NCBI RefSeq assembly: GCF_007860105.1
Contig: NZ_SJPU01000003.1
Coordinates: forward strand, 905,904 to 969,903
DNA from: Allorhodopirellula heiligendammensis
Lineage (GTDB): Bacteria > Planctomycetota > Planctomycetia > Pirellulales > Pirellulaceae
DNA: 64,000 bases
Direction of reading: 5' to 3'
Both the position numbers and the translations under genes were made by a program. This document shows positions 16,655 through 25,715 of the stretch, piece by piece; position 1 is the stretch's first letter, and the number at the start of each line of letters is the position of its first letter. The notes under the pieces were generated by a model. It saw only the letters and a list, made by a program, of their open reading frames with translations, had not been told where the DNA came from and did not search any database.

Positions 16655-17620
16655 ATGAACCGACCTGAATCTCCGCCCTCGCTATCGCGTCGCCAGTTCT
16701 CGCTCGCCTCTGCGGCCGCAGTGGGGTCGCTGGCAATCCAAGCCAGCAGTTCGCCTGCTCGAGCAGCAGAGCTGGAAGCTACTCCATTTAGACTCAACTA
16801 CCTGCTCGCGTCGAGCATGTATGGGCATGTTTACCTTGGTGATATACTTCCCGAAGTCGCCCAAACAGGTGCCACGGCAATCGACCTCTGGCCGCGTCCT
16901 CACGGCAGCCAGCGGGAACAACTCGATGCGATCGGCGAAGAAAAACTGATTGCGATGTTGGGTCACTACAACGTCACCGTGGGGTGCTTATCACGATTCG
17001 ATCTCAGCGCGGCTGATCGACAGGGAGAGATGCGTCGCGAACTCAAGCTGGCCGGTCGCCTGGGGTGTCCCTGTGTGGTGACGGCGGGGCGGGGACCTAA
17101 GAATCTATCAGGCGGGGAACTCAAATCGGCCGTCAAACAGTTTGTCGAGGACCAGAAACGAAACATTGATGTCGCTGAAGCCAATAACGTCCGGCTCGCG
17201 ATTGAAAATCATTCTAATAACCTGATCGATTCCCCCGACTCACTTAAATGGCTTGCTGAGTTCGCACCTTCGTCAGGTTTGGCGATCGCCTTGGCTCCCT
17301 ACCACCTACCTCAAGACCCAGCACTGATCGCAGGTTTGATTGAATCGCTCGGTCCCTCTATTGCCTTGTTTTATGCTTGGGAGCATGGCATGGGAAGCAT
17401 GAAACGCTTGCCCAAAGAACAAGAATTGACGCAGATGCCCGGACGTGGCATGCTCGACTTTCGGCCGCTACTGGCGGCACTTCAGAAGATTCAGTTTTCC
17501 GGATGGACGGAGATATTCATGCACCCCGTGCCACGGGGGATTCCAATTTTGGAAAGCGAAGCGAAGGTGACTGAGGAAATCAACGTTGCCCGAGCGTACT
17601 TAGAAAGGCTGCTCAGATGA
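16655..17620 (+). CDS. Tat-exported sugar phosphate isomerase/epimerase-like protein
   Basis: The 321-residue product starts with a twin-arginine-type signal (LSRRQFSLASAAAVGSLAIQ, cleavage near ARAAE). A xylose-isomerase-like TIM barrel follows, with PEVAQTGATAIDLWP, GCLSRFDLS, VRLAIENHSNNLIDSP and FSGWTEIFMHP. The ATG has a good AGAGGA site 6 nt upstream. It overlaps the DJ-1-like gene by 4 nt (ATGA) and follows a sulfatase, suggesting a small locus for a sulfated carbohydrate. Substrate unknown. Confidence 0.85.
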   Translation: MNRPESPPSLSRRQFSLASAAAVGSLAIQASSSPARAAELEATPFRLNYLLASSMYGHVYLGDILPEVAQTGATAIDLWPRPHGSQREQLDAIGEEKLIAMLGHYNVTVGCLSRFDLSAADRQGEMRRELKLAGRLGCPCVVTAGRGPKNLSGGELKSAVKQFVEDQKRNIDVAEANNVRLAIENHSNNLIDSPDSLKWLAEFAPSSGLAIALAPYHLPQDPALIAGLIESLGPSIALFYAWEHGMGSMKRLPKEQELTQMPGRGMLDFRPLLAALQKIQFSGWTEIFMHPVPRGIPILESEAKVTEEINVARAYLERLLR

Positions 17621-18186
17621 AACCTAAGGTGCTAATCGTTATCGGCGATGCTGCAGAAACACTCGATACAATGTATCCCTATTACCGATTGATCGAGGCT
17701 GGATTCCAACCCATTGTCGCGGGGCCCGAAGTCCATCGTTATCAGATGGTTTTGCACGAAGTGAAACCCGGATGGACGATTACGAAGGAGTGGGAAGGTT
17801 ACACGATTCAGTCCGACATCGCGTTTCGCGATATCAATCCAGACGAATATCTTGGTATCTTCTTCAGTGGTGGACGTGCACCCGAGTATATTCGCGAGGA
17901 TCCTGATCTCATTCGCGTGACGAAGCATTTCTTTGAAGTCGATGCGCCAATCATGAGTGTTTGTCACGGCGTCGAGATCCCCGCCCGGGCCGGTTGCGTG
18001 CAGGGTCGACGAATGGCCACGGTAGCGAAGTGTCAGTTCGACTTAGAGGTTTGCGGCGGCATCTACGTCGATGAGCCCTGTGTCATTGACCGCAACTTGG
18101 TCTCCGGTCGAACTTTTCACGACAACGGAGTGTTCGTCGGTCCGTGGATCAAGCTGCTTGAGGAAAGACACCGCCAGCAATCTTAA
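17617..18186 (+). CDS. DJ-1/PfpI family protein
   Basis: The 189-residue protein has the class I glutamine amidotransferase-like fold of the DJ-1/PfpI family. It has VLIVIGDAAETLDTMYPYYRL at the start, GIFFSGGRAPEYIRED, and the nucleophile elbow MSVCHGVEIPA with Cys116-His117. Family members include cysteine peptidases, glyoxalases and chaperones, so the activity is not fixed by sequence. No signal peptide is seen, so it is probably cytoplasmic although its coupled partner is exported. It starts within the end of the upstream gene. Confidence 0.85.
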   Translation: MKPKVLIVIGDAAETLDTMYPYYRLIEAGFQPIVAGPEVHRYQMVLHEVKPGWTITKEWEGYTIQSDIAFRDINPDEYLGIFFSGGRAPEYIREDPDLIRVTKHFFEVDAPIMSVCHGVEIPARAGCVQGRRMATVAKCQFDLEVCGGIYVDEPCVIDRNLVSGRTFHDNGVFVGPWIKLLEERHRQQS

Positions 18187-18300
18187 CCCGGCCAATGTTT
18201 GACATGTCCGCAAGCTAATATGCGGTTGGGTCGCCCGACTCACCGCTGAAGCGGTCTCGAAGCCAGTTTTTGGGTGTCACCTGCGAAAATGCGTCCCGAA

Positions 18301-18329
18301 TTGACCCGGAGACGCGGGGGGCGTAAAAT
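18301..18329 (+). promoter_or_regulatory. Promoter of the arginine operon
   Basis: TTGACC (18301-18306) and TAAAAT (18324-18329) are separated by exactly 17 bp, a strong sigma-70-type match. The start would lie near 18336, giving a short leader of about 23 nt before argB. Confidence 0.7.
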
Positions 18330-18358
18330 TCCCCGCTTTTCTTGCGGACGAGCATTCC

Positions 18359-19222
18359 ATGAATCAAGCGATCGCGAAAGCGGACACCCTCATCGAGGCG
18401 ATGGGGTGGATCCGTCGTTTCCGTGGCAAAACGACCGTCATCAAACTCGGTGGCAGCTTGCTCGAAGACCGGGTGGCGTTGCATCATCTGCTGCTCGATG
18501 TGATTTTCATGGAAACCGTCGGCCTGCGCCCGGTCGTTGTCCATGGCGGCGGGAAAGCAATCACGCAGGCAATGGCTGACGCTGGCATTCAAGCTGAGTT
18601 CGTTCGCGGTCGACGGGTAACCGATGCTCCATCTCTGCAGGTCGTCGAGCAGGTCTTGGCGGGTGAGCTGAATATTGAAATCACGCAGATGATGGAGAAA
18701 CTCGGCGGTCGGGCGATGAATCTTTCACCGCGTACCACCTGTGTCCTGCATGGCGAAAAGCTGCTCGATCCCGACGGCGCTGATCTGGGATTTGTTGGCA
18801 ACGTCACCAGCGTTGATCGCGACGTGGTTGAGAGCCTCGCTTACACCGACCAGGTCCCCGTGATTCCGTCATTGTGTTATGACGCCGAGGGCCAGCTCTA
18901 CAACGTTAACGCCGACACCGCAGCGATGGCCGTGGCCCAATCGTTAGGGGCCGACAAGCTGGTGTTTCTCTCAGATGTCAATGGCGTCCGTCGCGATGAG
19001 CAGGACCCCCATTCGATCATTCCTGCGATGTCTGCGGGCGAGGCACGCCAGCTCATCACCGATGGGGTAATCCGCGGCGGGATGATCCCGAAGGTCGAAG
19101 CCTGCTTGGAAACGCTCGACCGGGGAGTTCAAAAAGTACACATCATTGACGGTCGCCTACGCCACTCACTCCTATTGGAAATCTTCACCACCGATGGTGT
19201 GGGAACCGAGATCCACGCATGA
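18359..19222 (+). CDS. argB: Acetylglutamate kinase
   Basis: ArgB phosphorylates N-acetylglutamate, the second step of arginine synthesis. The 287-residue protein shows the amino acid kinase fold: [12 protein letters not shown] with the catalytic Lys, [32 protein letters not shown]-like [30 protein letters not shown] and [15 protein letters not shown]. Length is normal. It ends in a 4-nt ATGA overlap with an argD-like gene, in an operon argB-(argD-like)-argF. Confidence 0.95.
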   Translation: MNQAIAKADTLIEAMGWIRRFRGKTTVIKLGGSLLEDRVALHHLLLDVIFMETVGLRPVVVHGGGKAITQAMADAGIQAEFVRGRRVTDAPSLQVVEQVLAGELNIEITQMMEKLGGRAMNLSPRTTCVLHGEKLLDPDGADLGFVGNVTSVDRDVVESLAYTDQVPVIPSLCYDAEGQLYNVNADTAAMAVAQSLGADKLVFLSDVNGVRRDEQDPHSIIPAMSAGEARQLITDGVIRGGMIPKVEACLETLDRGVQKVHIIDGRLRHSLLLEIFTTDGVGTEIHA

Positions 19223-20598
19223 GTGAGTCGCAACACTCGACGCCATGGCTCAATGCACTCGCTGGAACGATTTCCGCAACCGGACGCGACTGCGAGTATC
19301 TCACCGAGGCGAGTGCACGGTGGGCGCAGTCACAGTGGAGTGGTGAGGATAGTGGACTCGCGATCGCCGCCTCCGATCTGGCTGAGCGGCTGCGCGTCCT
19401 CACCGGTCAAGACGAACGCGGCATCGCAACCTGTCTGAACTCAGCCTCGGTCGAGAGCTTGTTGCAATGGGCCGTCGTTCTGTGCCGCCTTCATCACCAG
19501 TCGGCTACAGAATCTAGTGGATCAGGTGAGACAAACCGTGCCGGTGCACGCTGCTTGGCTGCTGTTGGTAGCGATCACGGCGGTGGCATTGTCGGTCGCA
19601 TGGCGAGCGGACGGGCGGATTCCCGATCACCGGCATGGCCGCTCGTACCAGGGTTCACCCACTCGCCGCTGGAGTCACTCGCCGAACGCATTGATCACAA
19701 CGTGGCCATGGTGCTGGTCTCGCCAATTGACGTCCACGACCGGATGCTGGCGATTCCCGGTGACCAACTTTTGGCCATTAGCGAGGCCTGTCAGCGCCAT
19801 GGGGCGTCTCTGGTTATCGATCACAGCCGCATTCCGCCGCAGGGTGGTCAATTTTGGGTGCATGAGGCAATTGCACCGGTCACGGCCGACGCCGTCCTAA
19901 TGTCTGCTGGGCTGACTGGTGGGGCCGAAGGCGGACTGCTGACGCTCAGCAGTCCACTGGCGAAGCAGGTCACAACTCTCGCTGCGAGCGTGCCGGAGCT
20001 GTCGAGCAGTTCGTGGATTGCAGCCATCGCCGCCGCCACTCTCGATCAGTGGATCGAGCATTCATGGTGTGATGCGGCAATGGATGGGCTGGCCACTGAG
20101 CTGGCGGGCAGAATGGCGGGCCGCGAATGCGTGCGAGATCTGCACGTTACCGGCCGGGCGATCGGCATGGAACTGGACATTCCAGCAGTTCAGTGGGCGG
20201 AGGCTGCCGCAGAACATCAGCTCGGCGTCGCGACCGCGGGCGAGTTCGCGGTCGCAATGCAACCTCCACTGATTCTCAGTTCAGACGACATCACCACGCT
20301 GTGCAATCGAGTCGATCAGGTCTTCGATTGGATCGAGATGGAAGAACAGCAACCAGCTGAAGCTCCATCTCAGTCTGTTGAATCTCCACCCGCGGAGTCT
20401 CCAACGGATGAGTCTTCGTTGGAGGAGTCCAACACAGGTAAATCGGTCCCCGAGGAATCGCCACAACAAACCATCGACGATTCAGAATATGATGTGAACG
20501 AAAACGACTCGCTCGACGATGATTTCGATGAAGAGTTACGCCCAGACGATGAGAATCACTCCCCGGCTATGAATATTGAACCGGAAATCCAATCATGA
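19219..20598 (+). CDS. Degenerate class III aminotransferase-like protein with acidic tail
   Basis: Position between argB and argF, and overall fold, point to an acetylornithine aminotransferase (ArgD) relative, but the hallmark residues are missing. Where ArgD has the FDEVQTGxGRTG motif, this protein has [18 protein letters not shown] (199-216), keeping the Asp but losing Glu-Val-Gln. Where ArgD has the PLP-binding Lys in an AKxLGGG segment, it has [13 protein letters not shown] (223-235) with no Lys. The N-terminal half is poorly conserved. Residues 375-459 are an acidic Glu/Asp/Ser/Pro-rich tail not found in ArgD. It overlaps both neighbours by 4 nt, so it is translated with the operon. 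Probably not an aminotransferase; a structural or regulatory role is possible. Confidence 0.7.
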   Translation: MSESQHSTPWLNALAGTISATGRDCEYLTEASARWAQSQWSGEDSGLAIAASDLAERLRVLTGQDERGIATCLNSASVESLLQWAVVLCRLHHQSATESSGSGETNRAGARCLAAVGSDHGGGIVGRMASGRADSRSPAWPLVPGFTHSPLESLAERIDHNVAMVLVSPIDVHDRMLAIPGDQLLAISEACQRHGASLVIDHSRIPPQGGQFWVHEAIAPVTADAVLMSAGLTGGAEGGLLTLSSPLAKQVTTLAASVPELSSSSWIAAIAAATLDQWIEHSWCDAAMDGLATELAGRMAGRECVRDLHVTGRAIGMELDIPAVQWAEAAAEHQLGVATAGEFAVAMQPPLILSSDDITTLCNRVDQVFDWIEMEEQQPAEAPSQSVESPPAESPTDESSLEESNTGKSVPEESPQQTIDDSEYDVNENDSLDDDFDEELRPDDENHSPAMNIEPEIQS

Positions 20599-21551
20599 GA
20601 CACCTACTCACCCTGTTCGATCTCGATCCGAACGAACTTAACTCCATTCTCGCCACCGCGCGATACCTCAAAGACGAACTCCGCAGCGGACGCCGCCCAC
20701 CGATTTTGGAGCGTCATACGTTGGCACTCCTGTTCGAAAAGCCGAGTCTGCGGACGCGGGTGAGCTTTGAAACCGGCATGACCCAACTCGGTGGGGGCAG
20801 TCTTTTTTTGGGTGACGACGTCGGCTGGGGCAAACGCGAGTCACCTGCAGATTTCACGAACGTACTAGGCCAATTCGTTGACGCGGTCGCCTGCCGCTCG
20901 AAGAAGCATGAACGCGTCGAAGAGCTGGCCAGCTTCAACGCGATGCCTGTAATCAACAGCCTGACTGATCTGTCGCATCCCTGCCAAGCGATCGCGGATG
21001 TGCTGACCATCCAGGAAGCGTTCGGCTCCCTGACCGGGCGACACGTCGTCTTCGTCGGTGATGGGAACAATGTCTCTCGCTCTCTGGCCCTGGCCTGCGC
21101 TATGCTCGGTATGCATTTTACGCTGGCCCGACCCGATGGATATGAACTCGATCAGCCCTGGCTGGACCGGATCGCAGCACGCTATCCCGATGCGAAGATC
21201 GATCAGGTGTGTGACCCGTCGGCTGCGGTGAAACATGCTGACGCGATCTATACCGACGTGTGGACGAGCATGGGCCAGGAAGCTGAATCGAAGATCCGCC
21301 GGCAAGCATTCGCAGACTACCAGCTCAATGCCGATCTGATGGCGGCGGCTCCGCCTACTGCGCGCGTGCTGCACTGCCTGCCCGCCGTTCGTGGCCAAGA
21401 AATCACCGATGACGTGATCGATGGCTCGCAGAGCGATGTCATCAACCAAGCTGGCAACCGGATGCACGCCCAAAAAGCGTTGCTCGTGTTTCTGTTACGA
21501 CCGCAGTGGATCGACGAGAACGTGCCCCAGGCCGACCTGGCGACGCCGTAG
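20595..21551 (+). CDS. argF: Ornithine carbamoyltransferase
   Basis: ArgF makes citrulline from ornithine and carbamoyl phosphate. The 318-residue product carries the carbamoyl-phosphate site [13 protein letters not shown] (48-60, SxRTR form), HPCQAIAD (about 127-134), the ornithine-side DVWTSMGQE, and [11 protein letters not shown]. These distinguish it from aspartate carbamoyltransferase. It overlaps the upstream gene by 4 nt. argG, argH and a functional argD are not in the window. Confidence 0.95.
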   Translation: MRHLLTLFDLDPNELNSILATARYLKDELRSGRRPPILERHTLALLFEKPSLRTRVSFETGMTQLGGGSLFLGDDVGWGKRESPADFTNVLGQFVDAVACRSKKHERVEELASFNAMPVINSLTDLSHPCQAIADVLTIQEAFGSLTGRHVVFVGDGNNVSRSLALACAMLGMHFTLARPDGYELDQPWLDRIAARYPDAKIDQVCDPSAAVKHADAIYTDVWTSMGQEAESKIRRQAFADYQLNADLMAAAPPTARVLHCLPAVRGQEITDDVIDGSQSDVINQAGNRMHAQKALLVFLLRPQWIDENVPQADLATP

Positions 21552-22023
21552 GCTACGACTGACTGTACATGGGTGGAGTGCGGACGTGAAGAGTTGTCTT
21601 CGTGCTCGCCAGAACGCCGATTTTAGTTGCTGGCTCGTCTATCTTGACGGCCGCTCGAGCGGGTGCAAACCTGATTAAATCAGGTGCTTGGATGATGCAA
21701 GCACTCGGGGCATTGCCCCTTGCTACGGAGCATTTGCGAGACCGCCGGCCAGCAACGGGCTGTTCGTACCATCGCGGCGGGTGGCATTCCCGCAGGCGAG
21801 CGAATCCTCTGAACTCCGCATCGCGATGACACGTCATCTCCAGTGTTGATTTCGCTTTTTATGGCCCGGCCATCTCGCAGGCCTTTTTCGGAGGGATTTC
21901 ACGCCGCTCGCTGTACTCAGGGCCTGCGTACCAAGCGTACCGATTTTTATTAAAGTCCGTTATACTTTCGCCCCTTGCCGATGTGGGCTCAACCGCTCTT
22001 TTCAATGTTTCCAACAGATCAAC
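21552..22023. other. Intergenic region with hairpins, no gene recognised
   Basis: Between argF and pgl, 472 bp hold a 17-bp palindrome (21669-21685) and a hairpin about 21709-21721 (GGGGCATTGCCCC). Small frames on both strands look spurious. A TATACT element near 21959 could be a -10 box for pgl, but I find no matching -35 sequence. Confidence 0.5.
21669..21685. repeat. Perfect 17-bp palindrome ACCTGATT-A-AATCAGGT
   Basis: Eight-base arms around one A, located 118 bp after argF and 340 bp before pgl. It is a good size for a dimeric repressor site, but a hairpin of almost no loop is unlikely as RNA. Confidence 0.5.
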
Positions 22024-22743
22024 ATGGCCGTATCAACTAAAGTTCTTGCCGATCCCGCCTCGCTTGCCGAGACCTTCGCCGCCGATTTCGCAGCATGGGT
22101 GGATGCCCAGTCGGGCGATGCCATCACGGTAGCACTCTCGGGAGGCAGCACCCCGAAGAGATTGTTCGAGTTGTGGGCAGATCAGTATGCAGATCAAATT
22201 GATTGGTCACGAATTCAGTTCTTCTGGGGCGACGAACGCTGCGTGCCACCCGCGGATCCCGAGAGCAATTTCGGCGTCGCCAAGCAACTGCTTTTTGATC
22301 GGATCACCATCCCGGCGGAGAATATCCATCGCGTGCGAGGGGAAGCATCCGCCGAGCAAGAATGCAGCCGCTACGAGCGAGAGATCCAGCAGGTCGTGCC
22401 TACCGATCAGGATGGAAACCCGGAGTTTGACCTAATCATTCTCGGCATGGGAGACGATGGACACACCGCGTCGATCTTCCCCCATCAGAGTGAATTCTTG
22501 AGTTCCCAGGCCGTGTGCGAAGTAGCCACGCATCCACAGTCCGGCCAACAGCGGATCACGCTGACAGGCCGAGTGCTTAACGCCGCGAAAAAGGTATCAG
22601 TGCTCGTGACAGGCGCCGGCAAAGCAGATGTGCTGGCGGACGTGATTGGTAGGCAGGGCGCCTTTGCAGAATATCCCGTATCGCATGTTGAGGGTGACGA
22701 CGTTTGTTTCTACATCGACCAGGCCGCTGCCGCAAAGCTGTAG
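22024..22743 (+). CDS. pgl: 6-phosphogluconolactonase
   Basis: Pgl hydrolyses 6-phosphogluconolactone in the oxidative pentose phosphate pathway. The 239-residue protein has the DevB/SOL-type family signatures: VALSGGSTPKRLFELW, FFWGDERCVPPADPESNFG, NIHRVRGE and FDLIILGMGDDGHTASIFP. It ends with the usual small C-terminal region. The length is standard and the start ATG is the first in frame. A small membrane-anchored protein follows 42 nt later. Confidence 0.93.
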   Translation: MAVSTKVLADPASLAETFAADFAAWVDAQSGDAITVALSGGSTPKRLFELWADQYADQIDWSRIQFFWGDERCVPPADPESNFGVAKQLLFDRITIPAENIHRVRGEASAEQECSRYEREIQQVVPTDQDGNPEFDLIILGMGDDGHTASIFPHQSEFLSSQAVCEVATHPQSGQQRITLTGRVLNAAKKVSVLVTGAGKADVLADVIGRQGAFAEYPVSHVEGDDVCFYIDQAAAAKL

Positions 22744-22785
22744 CACACGGTCAAGAAGAGCGGTCTGTTTACTAAGGAATCTACG

Positions 22786-23079
22786 ATGTTGAAGTTTCTG
22801 TCGGGCCTCGTTGTGGGGGCGATTGTGATGTACACCGCGATGCACTTTCATCTCGTTCGCGGTCAAAACGGTGTCTTCGTGGTTGCGAAAGTAACCAGTG
22901 ATCTGTCGGACGTCTTCGTCGACATTCGAGGTTTCACGGTCGAGGACTGGAAGCAACACAAGCCGCTCGCCGCTGCGATCATTCAGAGCGACCGCTCCGA
23001 AGTGCTCGATGACGCGACGCTTGATAGCTTCCGCGAAGGCGTGCATTCCGTGGTCGACCATCTCTTCTCAAAAGATTGA
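22786..23079 (+). CDS. Small membrane-anchored protein of unknown function
   Basis: A 97-residue product with one N-terminal hydrophobic helix (LKFLSGLVVGAIVMYTAMHF, 2-21) followed by a soluble domain, DLSDVFVDIRGFTVEDWKQH and SEVLDDATLDSFREGVHSVV. AAGGA lies upstream of the ATG. I recognise no family. Codon use and a clean hydrophobic anchor support it as a real gene. It sits between pgl and a ScdA_N domain protein, 11 nt before the latter, and may be cotranscribed with both. Confidence 0.7.
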   Translation: MLKFLSGLVVGAIVMYTAMHFHLVRGQNGVFVVAKVTSDLSDVFVDIRGFTVEDWKQHKPLAAAIIQSDRSEVLDDATLDSFREGVHSVVDHLFSKD

Positions 23080-23089
23080 AGCTGATTCG

Positions 23090-23281
23090 ATGGATTGCGA
23101 TCTCGACACCAGTATCCCGGACTGGATCATCGAACACCCCGAAACAACGGGTGTCTTCAGTGGGCTTGGCCTAGATATCAACTGCGCGGGCAAATCTCTG
23201 GAATATGCCTGTCTTCAGAATGACCTCAGCCCCACCGTGGTGCTCGAACAACTGCGAGACGCAATTGACGGCTCAGCCTGA
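23090..23281 (+). CDS. Stand-alone ScdA_N (DUF542) domain protein
   Basis: This 63-residue product resembles the N-terminal domain of RIC/ScdA/YtfE proteins: DTSIPDWIIEHPETTGVFSG, then LGLDINCAGKSLEYACLQ. The domain is characterised by a pair of cysteines after the LGLDYCC-type motif; here only one Cys remains at that place (INCAG). The complete proteins repair iron-sulfur centres after nitrosative or oxidative damage and have a diiron hemerythrin-like domain, which is absent here. Small single-domain versions are known. A second, broken RIC gene lies 480 bp downstream. Confidence 0.7.
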   Translation: MDCDLDTSIPDWIIEHPETTGVFSGLGLDINCAGKSLEYACLQNDLSPTVVLEQLRDAIDGSA

Positions 23282-23331
23282 TCGAGTTGAACATTTTGAA
23301 CGCAGGCACCTGTGTCCGCCAGCGAATGGAA

Positions 23332-23550
23332 TCAACTGGGCGATTGCCAGGAAATTGCGAGGGCAGCCGCCTTCGCGACCCGCTCGAGTAACTCTGGATA
23401 GCGACTGGGCGGTCCATTACTCGCAAAGTCGCTCGCAGCCTTCTGCCGATCAGCGGAGTCGGCACCGTCGGAAGTGTCCATCTCTTCGGCGCAGCGCGCC
23501 AGCCGCTCGCAAAGGTCGTCCCACTCGTTCTCGATCCAAGGGTCATGCAT
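23332..23550 (-). CDS. Hypothetical small acidic protein
   Basis: A 72-residue frame on the opposite strand, beginning MHDPWIENEWDDLCERLARC and ending with an amphipathic helix PELLERVAKAAALAISW. It overlaps no other gene, and its acidic, helix-rich composition resembles a real protein more than the surrounding chance frames. There is no good ribosome binding site and I recognise no family. Confidence 0.4.
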   Translation of the reverse strand: MHDPWIENEWDDLCERLARCAEEMDTSDGADSADRQKAASDFASNGPPSRYPELLERVAKAAALAISWQSPS

Positions 23551-23758
23551 GCTGAAATGATTGTTCGGGCAACTATTGGGGGCTACAAATCCGCCGCCAG
23601 TTTACCAAATTCGATGCCGCTTCGCTGGCGCCAACTCGAAGGTGTGAGGGAGCCCCGCACTTGCCTTTCTCCCACTGCGCATATATACTATACATTCAGG
23701 TAGAGTTTATGTGCTCGGCCAGGAAGGCGCCAGCGAAAGTTTCTCGCAGAGACCAGTC

Positions 23759-24077
23759 ATGTCGGAAGTCAACTTGGGTAGCAGTGTCGGGCAGTGGGTG
23801 GTGGAATATCCGCAAACCGCCGACGTTTTTGAAACACTCCAAATCAGTTATTGCTGCGAGGGAGACCAGTCGGTCGAAGAGGCGTGCTGGAAGAATGGAC
23901 TATGGCGTGCACCCAGAGGCGAGTTCGAGTCATCGCGAGATGCTCGCAGCGTTGCACCGATTTGAGATCGACACGCATCACCATCTCCACAAAGAGCACT
24001 ACCTACTATTCCCGCGGGCGATCGCATTGGAGGCGGAGTTAATGACTTCGCCCCTGACATCGCAGCCCGCCCATTAA
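23759..24077 (+). pseudogene. Broken RIC (ScdA/YtfE-type) iron-sulfur repair gene
   Basis: The 5' part encodes a good ScdA_N domain (SVGQWVVEYPQTADVFETLQ, ISYCCEGDQSVEEACWKNGL) with the expected Cys pair. The 3' part, in another frame, encodes the end of the hemerythrin-like domain: HREMLAALHRFEIDTHHHLH, KEHYLLFPRAIALEAEL. Between them about 100 or more residues of the diiron domain are missing and the frame changes near 23900. This is the pattern of an internal deletion in an ancestral RIC gene. The first frame stops at 23963-23965, so at most a 68-residue ScdA_N protein is made. The cupin gene 22 nt downstream is a frequent neighbour of such genes and is intact. Confidence 0.75.
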
Positions 24078-24099
24078 CCCTTTCGGAGAAAACAGAACG

Positions 24100-24438
24100 A
24101 TGGCGATTCCTCATGCTCAGGCCGGCCAAGTCATTGATATTCGGCCGCTGGCCGACAGGCTACGCGATACGAAAACGCATACGTTATTGAAAACGGACCA
24201 CGTTGAAGTATTGCGACTGGTGCTACCAGCAGGCAAGAAGCTCGCCGAGCACAAGGCTCCTGGCGAGATCACCGTTCAATGCCTCGAAGGTGAGATCGTA
24301 TTCACCTCGCCCGCCGGCCCCCACACATTGCATGCAGGCGAGATGTTATTTCTCAACGCCGGCGAACTCCATGCGGTCGATGCCATCGAAGACTCTTCGG
24401 TATTGGTAACGATTCTCCTGCACAAAAAGACGATTTAG
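24100..24438 (+). CDS. Small cupin-domain protein
   Basis: A 112-residue single-domain cupin. The two cupin motifs are recognisable: LVLPAGKKLAEHKAPGEITV then CLEGEIVF, and LHAGEMLFLNAGELHAVDAI. The second ends with the His that usually binds metal; the first keeps His/Glu in EHKAPGE. Small cupins of this type often sit next to ScdA_N/hemerythrin genes and may act in nitric-oxide or redox stress, but the activity is unknown. GGAG lies upstream of the ATG. Confidence 0.8.
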   Translation: MAIPHAQAGQVIDIRPLADRLRDTKTHTLLKTDHVEVLRLVLPAGKKLAEHKAPGEITVQCLEGEIVFTSPAGPHTLHAGEMLFLNAGELHAVDAIEDSSVLVTILLHKKTI

Positions 24439-24519
24439 ATTTACGCGAATCGTGTTTGGGATCGCTCCGCCGGTATCAGCGTCCTGGTTGTAATGCGGCC
24501 AGCGGCGTTCCCAAGATCG

Positions 24520-25188
24520 CTACTTCTTTCTGCATGAGATCGCGGAGTTCGTCAGTGCGGTCAGGGATTCAGAATTTCCCGCCGGGTCTTTGATGTGCAT
24601 GGCGGAGACAACGAAAGTGGGAAAGTCGCCGACATTCGCGACAACGATACCCTCGACAGCCGCGTCATCATTCGTCGTTGCGGAAAACTCAAACCGTAGC
24701 GCCCGCCGTCCATTCCACTGCCCATGCTTGATCGGTGTGCAAACCGCGCTGGGCCATCGGGCCTGGAGGGAATCGAGCATGCCTTTAAAAAAGGCTTGGT
24801 CGCTCTGGATTTCCGATTTCAGCTTAGGTAATTCCATGATCGAGATCGCGGGATGGAGGGCAACATCCGCTTCGTGGCTCCATACTGCCACTTTAATACC
24901 AGCCTGAGTAAATGCCTCGGTGTCACCCAAATCCGCCCGCTCAAATCCCTTCGGGGGTTGGATCGAAAACCACTCCCCATCGACACGTGGGGCCAGTAGA
25001 GCGGCTTCCGCAGGAGTTATCGACCATTCCGGGAGCTGTTCAGGGGGACCGTCCTCGGCCGAAATGTTGGCCGGTAGCACTGACATCGCGATGCAGAGAG
25101 CGAGCGATGTGATCACGCCCGATAGCGCCATTTGCCCCCACCGCGCTTTCGTGCGATTCGGTGAATCGAAGATTGAAAATAGCAGCAT
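24520..25188 (-). CDS. Secreted protein of unknown function
   Basis: A 222-residue product with an N-terminal hydrophobic stretch (QMALSGVITSLALCIAMSVL, about 19-38) followed by Ala-Asn-Ile-Ser-Ala, a likely signal peptide. The mature part (WFSIQPPKGFERADLGDT, VAVWSHEADVALHPAISIM, GRRALRFEFSATTN) looks like a beta-rich domain, but I recognise no family. GGAG lies 7 nt before the ATG at 25188. It lies downstream of moaE on the same strand, yet a 77-nt gap separates them. Confidence 0.65.
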   Translation of the reverse strand: MLLFSIFDSPNRTKARWGQMALSGVITSLALCIAMSVLPANISAEDGPPEQLPEWSITPAEAALLAPRVDGEWFSIQPPKGFERADLGDTEAFTQAGIKVAVWSHEADVALHPAISIMELPKLKSEIQSDQAFFKGMLDSLQARWPSAVCTPIKHGQWNGRRALRFEFSATTNDDAAVEGIVVANVGDFPTFVVSAMHIKDPAGNSESLTALTNSAISCRKK

Positions 25189-25265
25189 GTCGATACTCCG
25201 TGGATATCCGATAAACGAACTTTCAAATCACTGGCTCCGAGAGCACGTACCAGATTGGTGCCGAA

Positions 25266-25715
25266 TCAATGAACTGCGGATTTACGAGGCAATTTCCAAA
25301 TCGGAACATGGCGTTTCATTTCGTCAATGAACTCCTCGACGTAGGTGATCGCTTCGCGTCGGTGTGCCGCGGCGACCTGCAGCACGAACGAGCATTCACC
25401 GTTGCCAACAAAGCCGTAGCTGTGCTCGACGTCTACTGCGATGATGCCGTGTTTGATCGCATGGGTGTGCGCAAGACGCCGCAGTTCGCGTGACGTCATC
25501 GGTTCGTAAACTTGATATTCCAATCCAAGGATCGGTTCCGCCTGTGTCTCCTCGTTGATTTCGCTACCCCGCACACAGCCTTGAAACACAATCACAGCTC
25601 CCGCTGTCGCGGCTTCACGCGATTCCGACGCAAACTTGGAGGGTGCAAAAATCGGTCCGTCAGTCAGGCGAACAAGCACGAGCGGATCACGGTTGCCTGC
25701 CTGCATCTCAGCCAC
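25266..25715 (-). CDS. moaE: Molybdopterin synthase catalytic subunit
   Basis: MoaE, with thiocarboxylated MoaD, inserts the dithiolene sulfurs into cyclic pyranopterin monophosphate to form molybdopterin. The 149-residue protein shows GAVIVFQGCVRGSE, LEYQVYEPMTSRELRRLA, VDVEHSYGFVGNGECSFVLQ, AHRREAITYVEEFIDEMK and the C-terminal VPIWK with the catalytic Lys. It overlaps moaD by 8 nt. Confidence 0.93.
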   Translation of the reverse strand: MAEMQAGNRDPLVLVRLTDGPIFAPSKFASESREAATAGAVIVFQGCVRGSEINEETQAEPILGLEYQVYEPMTSRELRRLAHTHAIKHGIIAVDVEHSYGFVGNGECSFVLQVAAAHRREAITYVEEFIDEMKRHVPIWKLPRKSAVH

